Positions 53,215 to 61,315 of a stretch of 64,000 nt of DNA are shown here, one piece after another. The first letter of the stretch is position 1. Each line of letters starts with the position of its first letter. The stretch lies in contig NZ_ANMO01000028.1 in NCBI RefSeq assembly GCF_000338295.1, positions 1 to 64,000 of the forward strand, in the 5' to 3' direction. This DNA is from Rhodopirellula europaea 6C. GTDB taxonomy: Bacteria; Planctomycetota; Planctomycetia; Pirellulales; Pirellulaceae. Position numbers and translations under genes: made by a program. The notes below the pieces were generated by a model. It had not been told where the DNA came from. It saw only the letters and a list, made by a program, of their open reading frames with translations, and ran no database searches.

Positions 53215-54585
53215 TCAGCCTTTGTGTTGTTCCAAGCAGCGAGCGATCTCATCTTTGACAGCATTGGCATCGGCGGGCAGATGAACCGCCGGGTTGGCAT
53301 GTTTGCTGTCGATGCCTTCGAGTGTGGATTCGTGGTAGCCAACCTTGAAATCCGTGAATTTCAATCCGTGAGCGGTGCTGATGACAACGGTCTTGTCCTT
53401 CGGTGAGATCTCGCCGCGATCGATCAGTTTCTTCAGCACGGCCAAGGCGACGCCGGTGTGAGGGCAAGTGAACATGCCGGTCAGGTCAGCAGACGCGGAG
53501 GCTTCGGCCAACTCGTTCTCGGAGGCTTGTTCAACAATGCCATTGGTTTCTCGGACGGCTTTGACCGCTTTGGCATAACTGACCGGATCTCCGATTCGGA
53601 TCGCATTGGCGAGAGTGTCCTGAGCGGTGACACTGACCTTCTCCGCAAAACCGTTCTTGTAAGCGGTGTAGAACGGATTGGCTCGTTCGGTTTGGGCGGC
53701 GACCAATCGAGGCATGCGGTTGATCAGCCCCAAGTCCATCATCAGCTTGAATCCCTTGTAGAGGGCGCTGATGTTTCCGAGGTTGCCAACTGGGATGATG
53801 ATCCAGTCCGGCACTTCCCATTCGAATTGGCGAACCATTTCGATGCCGACCGTTTTCTGTCCTTCGATGCGAAGGCTGTTCATCGAGTTGGCGAGGTAGA
53901 TCGAATTGTCCTTGGTGACTTCTTGGACGATCTTCATGCATCCGTCGAAGTCCGTATCGAGAGCCAGCACGTGTGCGCCGTTGGCGACCGGTTGGATCAA
54001 CTGAGCCGTGCTAACTTTTCCAGCCGGCAAGAAGATCACCGCGGGGATACCGGCGTAGGCGGCGTAGGCGGCCAATGCCGCGCTGGTGTCACCGGTGCTG
54101 GCACAGGCGACAGCTTTGACGCTGCTGCCTTGAGCCATCATTTGTTTGACGACGCTGACCAAGACGGTCATGCCCAGGTCTTTGAAACTGCCCGTGTGGC
54201 TGTTGCCGCAAAGTTTGATCCACAGATCCGGCACGCCGAGTTGGGCACCGAGTCGCTCTGCCCAGAAGAGGTTTGTGTTTCCTTCGAACATGCTGACGAC
54301 ATTCTCGTCTGCCAGCGATGGAACGACCCATTCTCGCATGCCCCAAACACCGCTGCCAAACGGCCATTTCGAGGTGCTGGCACGGGAGTCGAAAAGCTGT
54401 TGCCACTGATAGGCATTCTTCTTTTTCAGCGGTTCTCGCTCGTGATAGACCTCCAACAGACTGCCGCAGGTTGGGCAGGTGTAGATCACGTCAAAGATCG
54501 AGTGTTTCGCGCTGCAGCCTGAAATGCAGCGGAAATAGGTGGTTTGGTGATCCACGTCCGGTTTGGACTCGACGGCGAGAGACAT
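53215..54585 (-). CDS. thrC: Threonine synthase
   Basis: A PLP enzyme that makes threonine from O-phosphohomoserine. The 456-residue protein has an N-terminal zinc-ribbon-like segment ([13 protein letters not shown], then [14 protein letters not shown]), which marks one subgroup of the family. The PLP-Lys is in [14 protein letters not shown]; the phosphate loop is in [34 protein letters not shown] is the conserved helix. Cytosolic. It is upstream of the SGNH/carbamoyltransferase genes and may share their transcript. Confidence 0.92.
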   Translation of the reverse strand: MSLAVESKPDVDHQTTYFRCISGCSAKHSIFDVIYTCPTCGSLLEVYHEREPLKKKNAYQWQQLFDSRASTSKWPFGSGVWGMREWVVPSLADENVVSMFEGNTNLFWAERLGAQLGVPDLWIKLCGNSHTGSFKDLGMTVLVSVVKQMMAQGSSVKAVACASTGDTSAALAAYAAYAGIPAVIFLPAGKVSTAQLIQPVANGAHVLALDTDFDGCMKIVQEVTKDNSIYLANSMNSLRIEGQKTVGIEMVRQFEWEVPDWIIIPVGNLGNISALYKGFKLMMDLGLINRMPRLVAAQTERANPFYTAYKNGFAEKVSVTAQDTLANAIRIGDPVSYAKAVKAVRETNGIVEQASENELAEASASADLTGMFTCPHTGVALAVLKKLIDRGEISPKDKTVVISTAHGLKFTDFKVGYHESTLEGIDSKHANPAVHLPADANAVKDEIARCLEQHKG

Positions 54586-54745
54586 GAGGAGATCCTGGTG
54601 CGATGGGAATAGGGGCCGATATTATGGTCACAGCCCACTCACAGGCAAAGGGCGAACCAAAAGTGGCTTGAACTGGGTTTGTCGGCCAGTTTTGGGTCGC
54701 TTCGCCAGCATTCCGTCCCAGTGACGGTCCCGCCGATAACCAAGC

Positions 54746-55231
54746 TCAGCGGACCCCGTAATATGGGACGCCGTAATACCGTGGCACGGTGTAGTAGGTA
54801 CCGGTTCCGAACTGCACTCCGCCCGCGGGGCCGATCTGCAGTCCGGTTCCACTGACGGTTCCGGGGACAAAACCGTAGCCGTAACTGCGGTAGCCGTACC
54901 CATATCCGCCGTATCCGTATCCACCATAGCCGCGACGAAAGCTATAACGACGTGGGGTGTTGTAGTAATAGTTCGTCACCGACCCGCGGTTAGCGTTGCT
55001 CGTGCTAACGGAGGGGCGATTGGCGGAGTAAACACCTTGCTGGGCAATGATGGCACTTCCTCCGCGATCGAATCCATTACTCTGGATTCCATAACGATAG
55101 CCCTGGGCGGATGCGTCAGAGGCGAGTGCAAATGCACTGAGCACCCCGATGGCTAGGGTTGCGAGACCGGTCGTGGCCCATGGTGGTAAGCGGCGCTGAG
55201 TCGATCGGAGTGTTTTGTCGGACGTGTTCAT
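54746..55231 (-). CDS. Secreted Tyr/Gly-rich protein
   Basis: A 161-residue protein from ATG 55231. The signal peptide is PWATTGLATLAIGVLSAFAL ending ASDASAQ. The mature protein is low complexity: Arg/Asn/Ser-rich first, then alternating Gly-Tyr (RRGYGGYGYGGYGYGYRSYG), then Gly/Thr/Val-rich and ending in VPRYYGVPYYGVR. Such compositions occur in planctomycete exported proteins with disordered or adhesive character. No family recognised; an upstream frame extension to 55441 lacks a signal sequence and is not favoured. Confidence 0.65.
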   Translation of the reverse strand: MNTSDKTLRSTQRRLPPWATTGLATLAIGVLSAFALASDASAQGYRYGIQSNGFDRGGSAIIAQQGVYSANRPSVSTSNANRGSVTNYYYNTPRRYSFRRGYGGYGYGGYGYGYRSYGYGFVPGTVSGTGLQIGPAGGVQFGTGTYYTVPRYYGVPYYGVR

Positions 55232-55499
55232 ATTGCACCTGAATGGTTGCTGGGGAGGAGAGAATGGGAACGTTTCGCTACGGGATCCACTGAATTTTAT
55301 GCGTCGCGAAACCGGAAGTCCTGGAAATATAATGTCTGATCGAGTCACGGCTTCCGCCAAATCTTTCTTCGGTTCAATGCGATTGAGCGACACTGCTGGC
55401 CGACTTTCACGAGTCTTCGGTGCGTCGTAGTACTGCTCCATAGAAGGTGAGCGACTTTGTTAGACTGGCGGCGATTCGTTTTTTGCTTCTCTTTCGCGA

Positions 55500-56600
55500 A
55501 TGGTTGCTATGGCTCGTTATTGGTTGGTATGTCTCGGATTGGTTCTAGTTGTTGGATGCAGCAAATCTGATTCCAGTTCCTCGGTGAAACCACAATCAGG
55601 TTCAAATGCGGTCGCGGATGCATCGGCGGATGCGACTGGTTTCCCGCGTGAGTGTGGCAACTACACCGTTTTAGGCATTTTGACGGACAACCAAGACAAC
55701 TCGAAAGCGAAGGAAAATGCTGAAACGACTTTGCTGCGTCATCCGGATGTGGCTTGTTTGGTCGGATTGTGGAGCCAAAACACACCGATGATTTTGGCCG
55801 GTCTTCGAAGCAGCGATGCAATCGGAAAAGTCGCGGTGGTTGGTTTTGATGAGCACCCGGACACTTTGGCGGGAATCCGTGACCAATCGGTTTACGGGAC
55901 GATCGTGCAGCAACCCTACGCATTCGGTTATCGCAGCGTGCAGTGGCTGACGACGATGGCGAAAGGCGGCGAAGTCGAGGTCCCGGAGTCGGGAATGATC
56001 ATCATCCCTCACCGATCGATCACCGGTGCAAACGTCAACGAGTTTGCCGCAGACATCGATGCGATCAAGTCAGGCAAAGGACCAATCTTGTCCGGCGACG
56101 AGCAGATCGACGGATCGGGAATTCGAGTGGCCTACATCACCAATTCGTTGGATCCGTTTTGGACTTTGGCCGATGCCGGTTGCAAGCGTGCGGCGGAGCA
56201 ATTCGGGTGCGAAGTTGATGTGCAAATGCCTTCGAGCGGTTCCATTGAAGAGCAAAAGCGATTCTTGGAATCCAATGTCGCGGCAAAGGTGGATGGGATC
56301 GCGATCAGCCCAATCGATCCTGAAAACCAAGTCGGCATGATCAACGATGCGTGCGAAGTCACCACGGTGATTTGTCAGGACAGCGATGCACCGGCTTCTC
56401 GTCGCAAGTTCTATCTCGGAACGAGCAACTACTTGGCCGGACGTGCCGCCGGCAAGTTGATTCAAGAAGCCATTCCGGAGGGCGGCGAAGTGATGCTGTT
56501 CGTCGGGAAGATGGAAGTGCTCAATGCCCAAGAACGCAGTCAGGGCATCATGGATGAGCTGGCGGGGAAGCCAATTCCGGCGATCTTACAAGGCAACTGA
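55500..56600 (+). CDS. Substrate-binding lipoprotein with permuted lobe order
   Basis: A 366-residue lipoprotein (signal ARYWLVCLGLVLVVGC, lipid Cys20). It resembles the sugar-binding (RbsB/Peripla_BP_4) family, but in reverse order. Residues ~52-185 match what is normally the C-terminal half: GNYTVLGILTDNQDNSKAKE, CLVGLWSQNTP, VAVVGFDEHPDTLAGIRD and YGTIVQQPYAFGYRSVQWL. Residues ~207-363 match what is normally the N-terminal half: IRVAYITNSLDPFWTLADAG, VQMPSSGSIEEQKRFLE, VDGIAISPIDPENQVGM, CQDSDAPASRRKFYLG and FVGKMEVLNAQERSQGIMDE. Both junctions look like clean linkers. No permease or ATPase genes adjoin, so the ligand is unknown. A tandem-duplication artefact is the main alternative. Confidence 0.82.
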   Translation: MVAMARYWLVCLGLVLVVGCSKSDSSSSVKPQSGSNAVADASADATGFPRECGNYTVLGILTDNQDNSKAKENAETTLLRHPDVACLVGLWSQNTPMILAGLRSSDAIGKVAVVGFDEHPDTLAGIRDQSVYGTIVQQPYAFGYRSVQWLTTMAKGGEVEVPESGMIIIPHRSITGANVNEFAADIDAIKSGKGPILSGDEQIDGSGIRVAYITNSLDPFWTLADAGCKRAAEQFGCEVDVQMPSSGSIEEQKRFLESNVAAKVDGIAISPIDPENQVGMINDACEVTTVICQDSDAPASRRKFYLGTSNYLAGRAAGKLIQEAIPEGGEVMLFVGKMEVLNAQERSQGIMDELAGKPIPAILQGN

Positions 56601-56813
56601 TTGCCAAAGCATTACCGATTTGTGAGGCAAACCTTGGCCGGTGCAATCCGAATAATCGGAATCAGTGGCCGCGAGGGTGAGTATTCAACCGTGTTTCCCT
56701 CCTCTCGCGGGAAGGATTGAGACGGCTCGAGTCGAAAGGTGACGTAGGTTTCCGTGTCGAGCGAGGGTGTGCCTGGTTCGATGCGACGTGGAAACCTTTT
56801 TGAGAGTTTGACC

Positions 56814-57011
56814 ATGAGTGCCATCCCTCCCGCCGTGCAGCAAGTCCTTCAGGCTCGCCAGGACGCGACGCAAACGCAGATCGATGTCGCGTTGTTGGGC
56901 CAGAATCTGGATGTGCAACGGCAAACCGGCGATGCGATCGTTCAGATGATCTCCGAAGTCGTCGACGTCCAAAAACAACTCGCCAGCGGTCACATCGACG
57001 TCCGCGTTTGA
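56814..57011 (+). CDS. Small protein resembling YjfB (putative motility protein)
   Basis: A 65-residue protein from ATG 56814 (MSAIPPAVQQVLQARQDATQ). It is a helical, Gln/Val-rich sequence with TQIDVALLGQNLDVQRQTGD and AIVQMISEVVDVQKQL, the pattern of YjfB-family small proteins, which are found near flagellar genes in some bacteria. No motility genes adjoin here. An in-frame ATG 60 bases upstream is less likely. Confidence 0.6.
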   Translation: MSAIPPAVQQVLQARQDATQTQIDVALLGQNLDVQRQTGDAIVQMISEVVDVQKQLASGHIDVRV

Positions 57012-57143
57012 TATTCGGCAAGGACGTCTGGTGGTTGGCAAGCACGCGGCGAGCCACCGCTAGTTCAACCAACTCGGCATTCTGCCCGCCCAGTATTCCG
57101 TGAGGCGTGCACCAACGACGGCTTTGATTAGCCGGTCGTCTTC

Positions 57144-57902
57144 TCAGCGGCCTTCGCGAAGGCGGTAGCCCAGAAAGTTGTCCAGCTCCGCTTCTTTCTC
57201 AATCGCCTGGACCGTCCGTTCGATGTCGTATTCGACTCGTCGAAACATCACCACATCTGGTTCCACAATCGCGTAGCAACTGCGCGGGTCGCCATCACGC
57301 GGTTGGCCGACACTGCCGACGTTGATCATCAATTTTGAATTGGGATCGGCCAGGGAATATCCGGTTCCGGTGTCAGCGGGACGGACGAAGCGTTGCTCCA
57401 TCGTGAACACACCGGGGACGTGGGTGTGCCCTTGGAAGCAAACTCGCGGGACCAACGAAAACAGCTTTTCCATTTTCTTTGTGTTCTGAGCGTCTTCGGG
57501 AAAGACGTATTCGTTCGTGGGTCCGCGCGGTGAACCATGAACAAACAGCCAATGGTCTTCACGAACGGTTCGAGGCAAGGCGCACAGGTATTCGATTCGT
57601 TTGCGGCTGGCTCCCGGATCGTCGCCAGTTTCTTCGAGCTGGCTGCGGGTCCAGAAGATTGCTTGTTCGGCCGCGACATTGAAGCCTTCCGGATCGAACA
57701 GCGAACTGCTGTCGTGATTCCCCAAGACGCAAAAGTCGAAACCCATCACGGTATCGAGGCAGGCACACGGTTCTGGGCCGTAACCGACCACATCGCCCAA
57801 ACAGACGATACGGTCGACCTTTTGCGATTCAACGTCCGCGAGGACGGCTTCGAGCGCGGACAGGTTTCCGTGGATGTCGCTAAGAATGGCTGTACGTGTC
57901 AC
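57144..57902 (-). CDS. Calcineurin-like metallophosphoesterase (second of twin genes)
   Basis: A 252-residue phosphoesterase with all metal-binding blocks: AILSDIHGNLSALEAVL, IVCLGDVVGYGPEPC, FCVLGNHDSSSL, LFVHGSPRGPTNEYVF, FQGHTHVPGVF, and a closing GSVGQPRDGDPRSCYAI. It starts four bases after the stop of its upstream paralogue. Substrate unknown; relatives hydrolyse phosphodiesters or nucleotides. Confidence 0.87.
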   Translation of the reverse strand: MTRTAILSDIHGNLSALEAVLADVESQKVDRIVCLGDVVGYGPEPCACLDTVMGFDFCVLGNHDSSSLFDPEGFNVAAEQAIFWTRSQLEETGDDPGASRKRIEYLCALPRTVREDHWLFVHGSPRGPTNEYVFPEDAQNTKKMEKLFSLVPRVCFQGHTHVPGVFTMEQRFVRPADTGTGYSLADPNSKLMINVGSVGQPRDGDPRSCYAIVEPDVVMFRRVEYDIERTVQAIEKEAELDNFLGYRLREGR

Positions 57903-57906
57903 CCGA

Positions 57907-58665
57907 TCAATGTCCTCGCTTCAGTCGATCGCCGAGGGCATCGTCCAGGTCGGGTTGAGCGTAAATCTTTTGAGCCGTCTTCTCGAAGTCGTATTCGACG
58001 CGGCGGTAGGTCACCGTCTTCGCGTCGGTATCCAAGATGATATAGCACGATTGATTGTTCTCGTCTCGCGGCTGGCCAACACTGCCGACGTTGATCATCA
58101 GCTTGTTGTTGCCCAACGCGTAGGTGTGGTCGCATTCGTCCGGTGTGACGAATTCACATTCGGTGGTGAACACGCCCGGCAGGTGGGTGTGGCCCATGAA
58201 GCAGTATTGATCGATCTTGCCAAACAAGATTTCCATCTTGCGAGCATCGTACATGTATTCGGGGAAGACGTATTCGTTGGTCGGGTCGCGAGGCGAACCG
58301 TGGACGAACTTGAATTCGCCGTCGTCGATGAATCGCGGCAGTTCGCCGAGGAAGTCCCACCGAGCGTTGACTTGTGCGGGACCGCCTTTGCCACTGTCCA
58401 GCTCGTCGCGAGTCCAGTAGATCGCTCGGAGTGCCATTGGGTTGAAGCCATCCGGATCAAACAGGGCCGCTTGGTCGTGGTTGCCAAGAATGGTGTGTTT
58501 GCACCGACGCATCACCAGATCCAGGCACTCGCACGGATTGGGGCCGTAGCCGATGATGTCACCCAGGCATATGACTTCTTGGACACCGACTGAGTCGATA
58601 TCTTCCAGAACCGCTTGCAGCGCTTCGAGGTTCCCGTGGATGTCGCTGATCAACGCTCGCTTCAC
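57907..58665 (-). CDS. Calcineurin-like metallophosphoesterase (first of twin genes)
   Basis: A 252-residue paralogue of the downstream gene, of identical length. Blocks: ALISDIHGNLEALQAVL, VICLGDIIGYGPNPC, HTILGNHDQAALF, KFVHGSPRDPTNEYVF, FMGHTHLPGVF, LMINVGSVGQPRDENNQSCY. Divergent from tsaB with 108 bases between. The pair presumably arose by tandem duplication and may have split substrates. Confidence 0.87.
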   Translation of the reverse strand: MKRALISDIHGNLEALQAVLEDIDSVGVQEVICLGDIIGYGPNPCECLDLVMRRCKHTILGNHDQAALFDPDGFNPMALRAIYWTRDELDSGKGGPAQVNARWDFLGELPRFIDDGEFKFVHGSPRDPTNEYVFPEYMYDARKMEILFGKIDQYCFMGHTHLPGVFTTECEFVTPDECDHTYALGNNKLMINVGSVGQPRDENNQSCYIILDTDAKTVTYRRVEYDFEKTAQKIYAQPDLDDALGDRLKRGH

Positions 58666-58773
58666 AAAATTCCTCGGTCACCTCACCTGGATGCTAAACC
58701 TGCCGAGTGTCATTGTAGTCTGGACTAAATTTGCACGACAATCCCACGCAATTGACTCGGCGAGTTCCCGACG

Positions 58774-59577
58774 ATGCACTCCAAGACCGAATCTGACGAC
58801 CAACGACCCTTCACCGGATTGGCTCTCGAAGTCATCGGTCGCGAAGGATCCGTGGCGTTCGTTCGAGACGGTGAGGTGGTTCAATCGACCGACTTACCCA
58901 GCGAAGTTCGCGCGACCGCGTCGTTGACACCTGCTCTTGAGTCGTTGCTGGCGAGCGTGAACACAGCCGCGAGCGACGCCGAAACCAGTCGGGATGAATC
59001 GTCAATGCCAACGCAAACCAGTCGCCCAGATTTCATCGCGGTTGCCGATGGTCCGGGATCGTTCACTGGTTTGCGTATCGCCGCAGCCACAGCGAAAACA
59101 CTGGCTTATGCCTGGGGAATACCCGTGGTGACGTTGGATTCGTTGTCAGTTTGGGCAGCGGCCGTGTTGCCGACCGGATCAACCGAGACGGCAAATTCGG
59201 ATTCCGATATGCCTCGCGTCGGTCAGCAAATGATCGTTGGCTTGGATGCCTATCGAGGTCAAACGTTCGTGGGGGCATTCGTTGCCACGGAAGCCGGATG
59301 GCAGTCGGACAAAGAAATTGAACTGCTCGATCGAGCTGATTGGCTCAGGACGTTGGAATCGGCCTCGTCCGGAACATGGCTGACCGGAGACGCGATCAAA
59401 CCCGGTCTACCGACGGAGAATCTGCGGGTGGTCGACCGAAAGCAAACTCTGGCTTCCGCTTTGGCAAAACTCGCTCACCAAAAATATTTAGCGGGACAAA
59501 CCACCGATCCGATGGAAGTGTTGCCCAGGTACTTTCGGCCGAGTGCAGCCGAAGAGAAGGCAGCGTCCTCTAAGTAA
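58774..59577 (+). CDS. tsaB: tRNA threonylcarbamoyladenosine biosynthesis protein TsaB
   Basis: The non-catalytic ASKHA-fold partner of TsaD in t6A37 synthesis. The 267-residue protein carries the family core VADGPGSFTGLRIAAATAKT, AYAWGIPVVTLDSLSVWA and VGLDAYRGQTFVGAFV, with a longer N-terminal loop (LTPALESLLASVNTAASDAE). TsaD, TsaE and an intact Sua5 are not in this window. Transcribed divergently from the phosphoesterase pair. Confidence 0.88.
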   Translation: MHSKTESDDQRPFTGLALEVIGREGSVAFVRDGEVVQSTDLPSEVRATASLTPALESLLASVNTAASDAETSRDESSMPTQTSRPDFIAVADGPGSFTGLRIAAATAKTLAYAWGIPVVTLDSLSVWAAAVLPTGSTETANSDSDMPRVGQQMIVGLDAYRGQTFVGAFVATEAGWQSDKEIELLDRADWLRTLESASSGTWLTGDAIKPGLPTENLRVVDRKQTLASALAKLAHQKYLAGQTTDPMEVLPRYFRPSAAEEKAASSK

Positions 59578-59659
59578 TCGATCGATTGCCGACTGGTTCG
59601 AGGCTCCAATCGCCGAACAGATGTTCATCCGTCGGCGTCTAGAACGGCCTGATCTGCAA

Positions 59660-61315
59660 CTAGCGAACCGCACTCATGTAGAAGCTGAACATACGCTCGT
59701 CGTCGGTATCGGCTTTCAGCACTGGGAACGCGAAGTCGAACGCAAGTGGAGCCGGACCGAGCATCGGGATCGCAACGCGAAGACCAAAGCCGGGAGCGAC
59801 TCGGAAGTTGTCTGAGTCGATTTCGATGTCTTGCTCAACCGTTCCAAAGTCAACAAACGCGACACCTCGGAAAGCATCGTCCGCTGTTAGCGGGAACATG
59901 TATTCAACGGAGTTTAGCCATTGGAATTGGCCACCGACCTCGACGCCATTGATGACGGGGCTGGCACCACGAAAGTCAAAACCTCGAATCGTCGCATAGC
60001 CGCCGGCGAAGTAATTCTCGAAGACAGGTGTTTCGTCGCCACTGAATCCAAGCTGTACGCTGTACGAAAGTGTTTGCTTGCCCGAACCATCGGCACGTTC
60101 ACGGAGAAGCAAGTATTTGCGGTACTCGGCTTCGAAGGTGGAGTATTCGTAATCACCAAAGGTTTGTTCGAAGCTCAACTCAAAATAGTGACCGCGACTG
60201 GGTTGTAGTGGGCTGTTTCGAGTGTCGTGAATCAGTGAAGCCATGCCGCTGTACAAGCCGTTGTCTCCTAAGACGTTGTTCAGCTCAGGGACCGTGTTGA
60301 CACGTGGGTCCGTGATTTCGACGTTCTGGCCGCTCACGCCCAGCGACACAGAAAGGTCAGGTGTCACTCGATAGCCAAAGCTGACCCGGCCGCCGAGACG
60401 GTTCTCATCCCAGTCGTCAAAGTTGCGGTCGTATAAGAATCCGCTGAGCGACATGCTGATCGGCAGATAGCCCAGCAGGTTCGGGTCGGCGAACTGTGCT
60501 GTGTAGCGTTGGAATTCATTGCCCGGGGCGGCTTCCAGCCGAAACGTTTGCCCGGCACCACGGAAAGCGGTTCCACTGAACAGATCGCCAAACGATCGTG
60601 GCCAACGGCTGATATCAAAGTTGCGTTCGTCAATTGTGATTTGGCCGGTGACGCCTGCATCACTGTTGACCGCACCACCGAACATCAAACGTCCTGTCCG
60701 AGCTGGGTAACCCTGAATGATCAGATCGGCTTCGCGAACAGTGGGTTGGTTGACAACGGGAGGTGCCAAATTGGGCGACGATGGAAAGCTGCCCTGCAAC
60801 GGCCCAGGCAGAGCGCCACCTTGATAGACGTCGCCTTGGTAAGTTTGATCCGGGTAGGTTTGGCCTTGGTAGCCGCCGTTTTGATAGGTCGGCGCGGCGT
60901 AGGGATTGCCAGGTGCCGGAGCGGGTGCAGGTGTGGTTGGAACGGCGGTTCCCGGGCCACTGTAAGTGGAGGGGCCACCGTAAACCGATTGTCCATAGGT
61001 CGAGTTGGCGGGTGCCGATGGTTGGCTTTGGTATGACGGTGGGGCGCCATAGGCCGAGGGCGGCGGCGTCGGAGGCGGGTATGCGGTTTGGGCTGCACTT
61101 TGCGACGATGAGATGAAGCCGGATGACAACGCGAGCAATGCCGATGCCGAGACGCGAGTCCACAGCGAGCGATTGATGTCATCGAGCCAGCGCGATGCCG
61201 TGTGATGCTTCGAATTCATCGAAGCATCTGGTTCAGAAGATTGGGTCACAGCACGCATCCATGACTTGAAGCGAAACTTGAGCGGGAGTGATTTCAGTGT
61301 TGCCTTGAAGTTCAT
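59660..61315 (-). CDS. Omp85-type outer-membrane barrel protein (BamA barrel part)
   Basis: A 551-residue protein: N-terminal export region with LWTRVSASALLALSSGFISS, then a ~100-residue Pro/Gln/Tyr-rich linker (TAYPPPTPPPSAYGAPPSYQ), then a beta barrel of the bacterial surface antigen family. The barrel shows SVSLGVSGQNVEITD, the loop-6 motif in YATIRGFDFRGASPVINGVE (IRGF), and an end PLAFDFAFPVLKADTDD then RMFSFYMSAVR. No POTRA domains are here; they are encoded in the preceding gene, with an ATGA overlap. The two products presumably make one assembly machine. Confidence 0.85.
   Translation of the reverse strand: MNFKATLKSLPLKFRFKSWMRAVTQSSEPDASMNSKHHTASRWLDDINRSLWTRVSASALLALSSGFISSSQSAAQTAYPPPTPPPSAYGAPPSYQSQPSAPANSTYGQSVYGGPSTYSGPGTAVPTTPAPAPAPGNPYAAPTYQNGGYQGQTYPDQTYQGDVYQGGALPGPLQGSFPSSPNLAPPVVNQPTVREADLIIQGYPARTGRLMFGGAVNSDAGVTGQITIDERNFDISRWPRSFGDLFSGTAFRGAGQTFRLEAAPGNEFQRYTAQFADPNLLGYLPISMSLSGFLYDRNFDDWDENRLGGRVSFGYRVTPDLSVSLGVSGQNVEITDPRVNTVPELNNVLGDNGLYSGMASLIHDTRNSPLQPSRGHYFELSFEQTFGDYEYSTFEAEYRKYLLLRERADGSGKQTLSYSVQLGFSGDETPVFENYFAGGYATIRGFDFRGASPVINGVEVGGQFQWLNSVEYMFPLTADDAFRGVAFVDFGTVEQDIEIDSDNFRVAPGFGLRVAIPMLGPAPLAFDFAFPVLKADTDDERMFSFYMSAVR

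Noticed and set aside
53458-54522. A long open frame opposite thrC
   Set aside because: Antisense of threonine synthase; composition is that of reversed codons.
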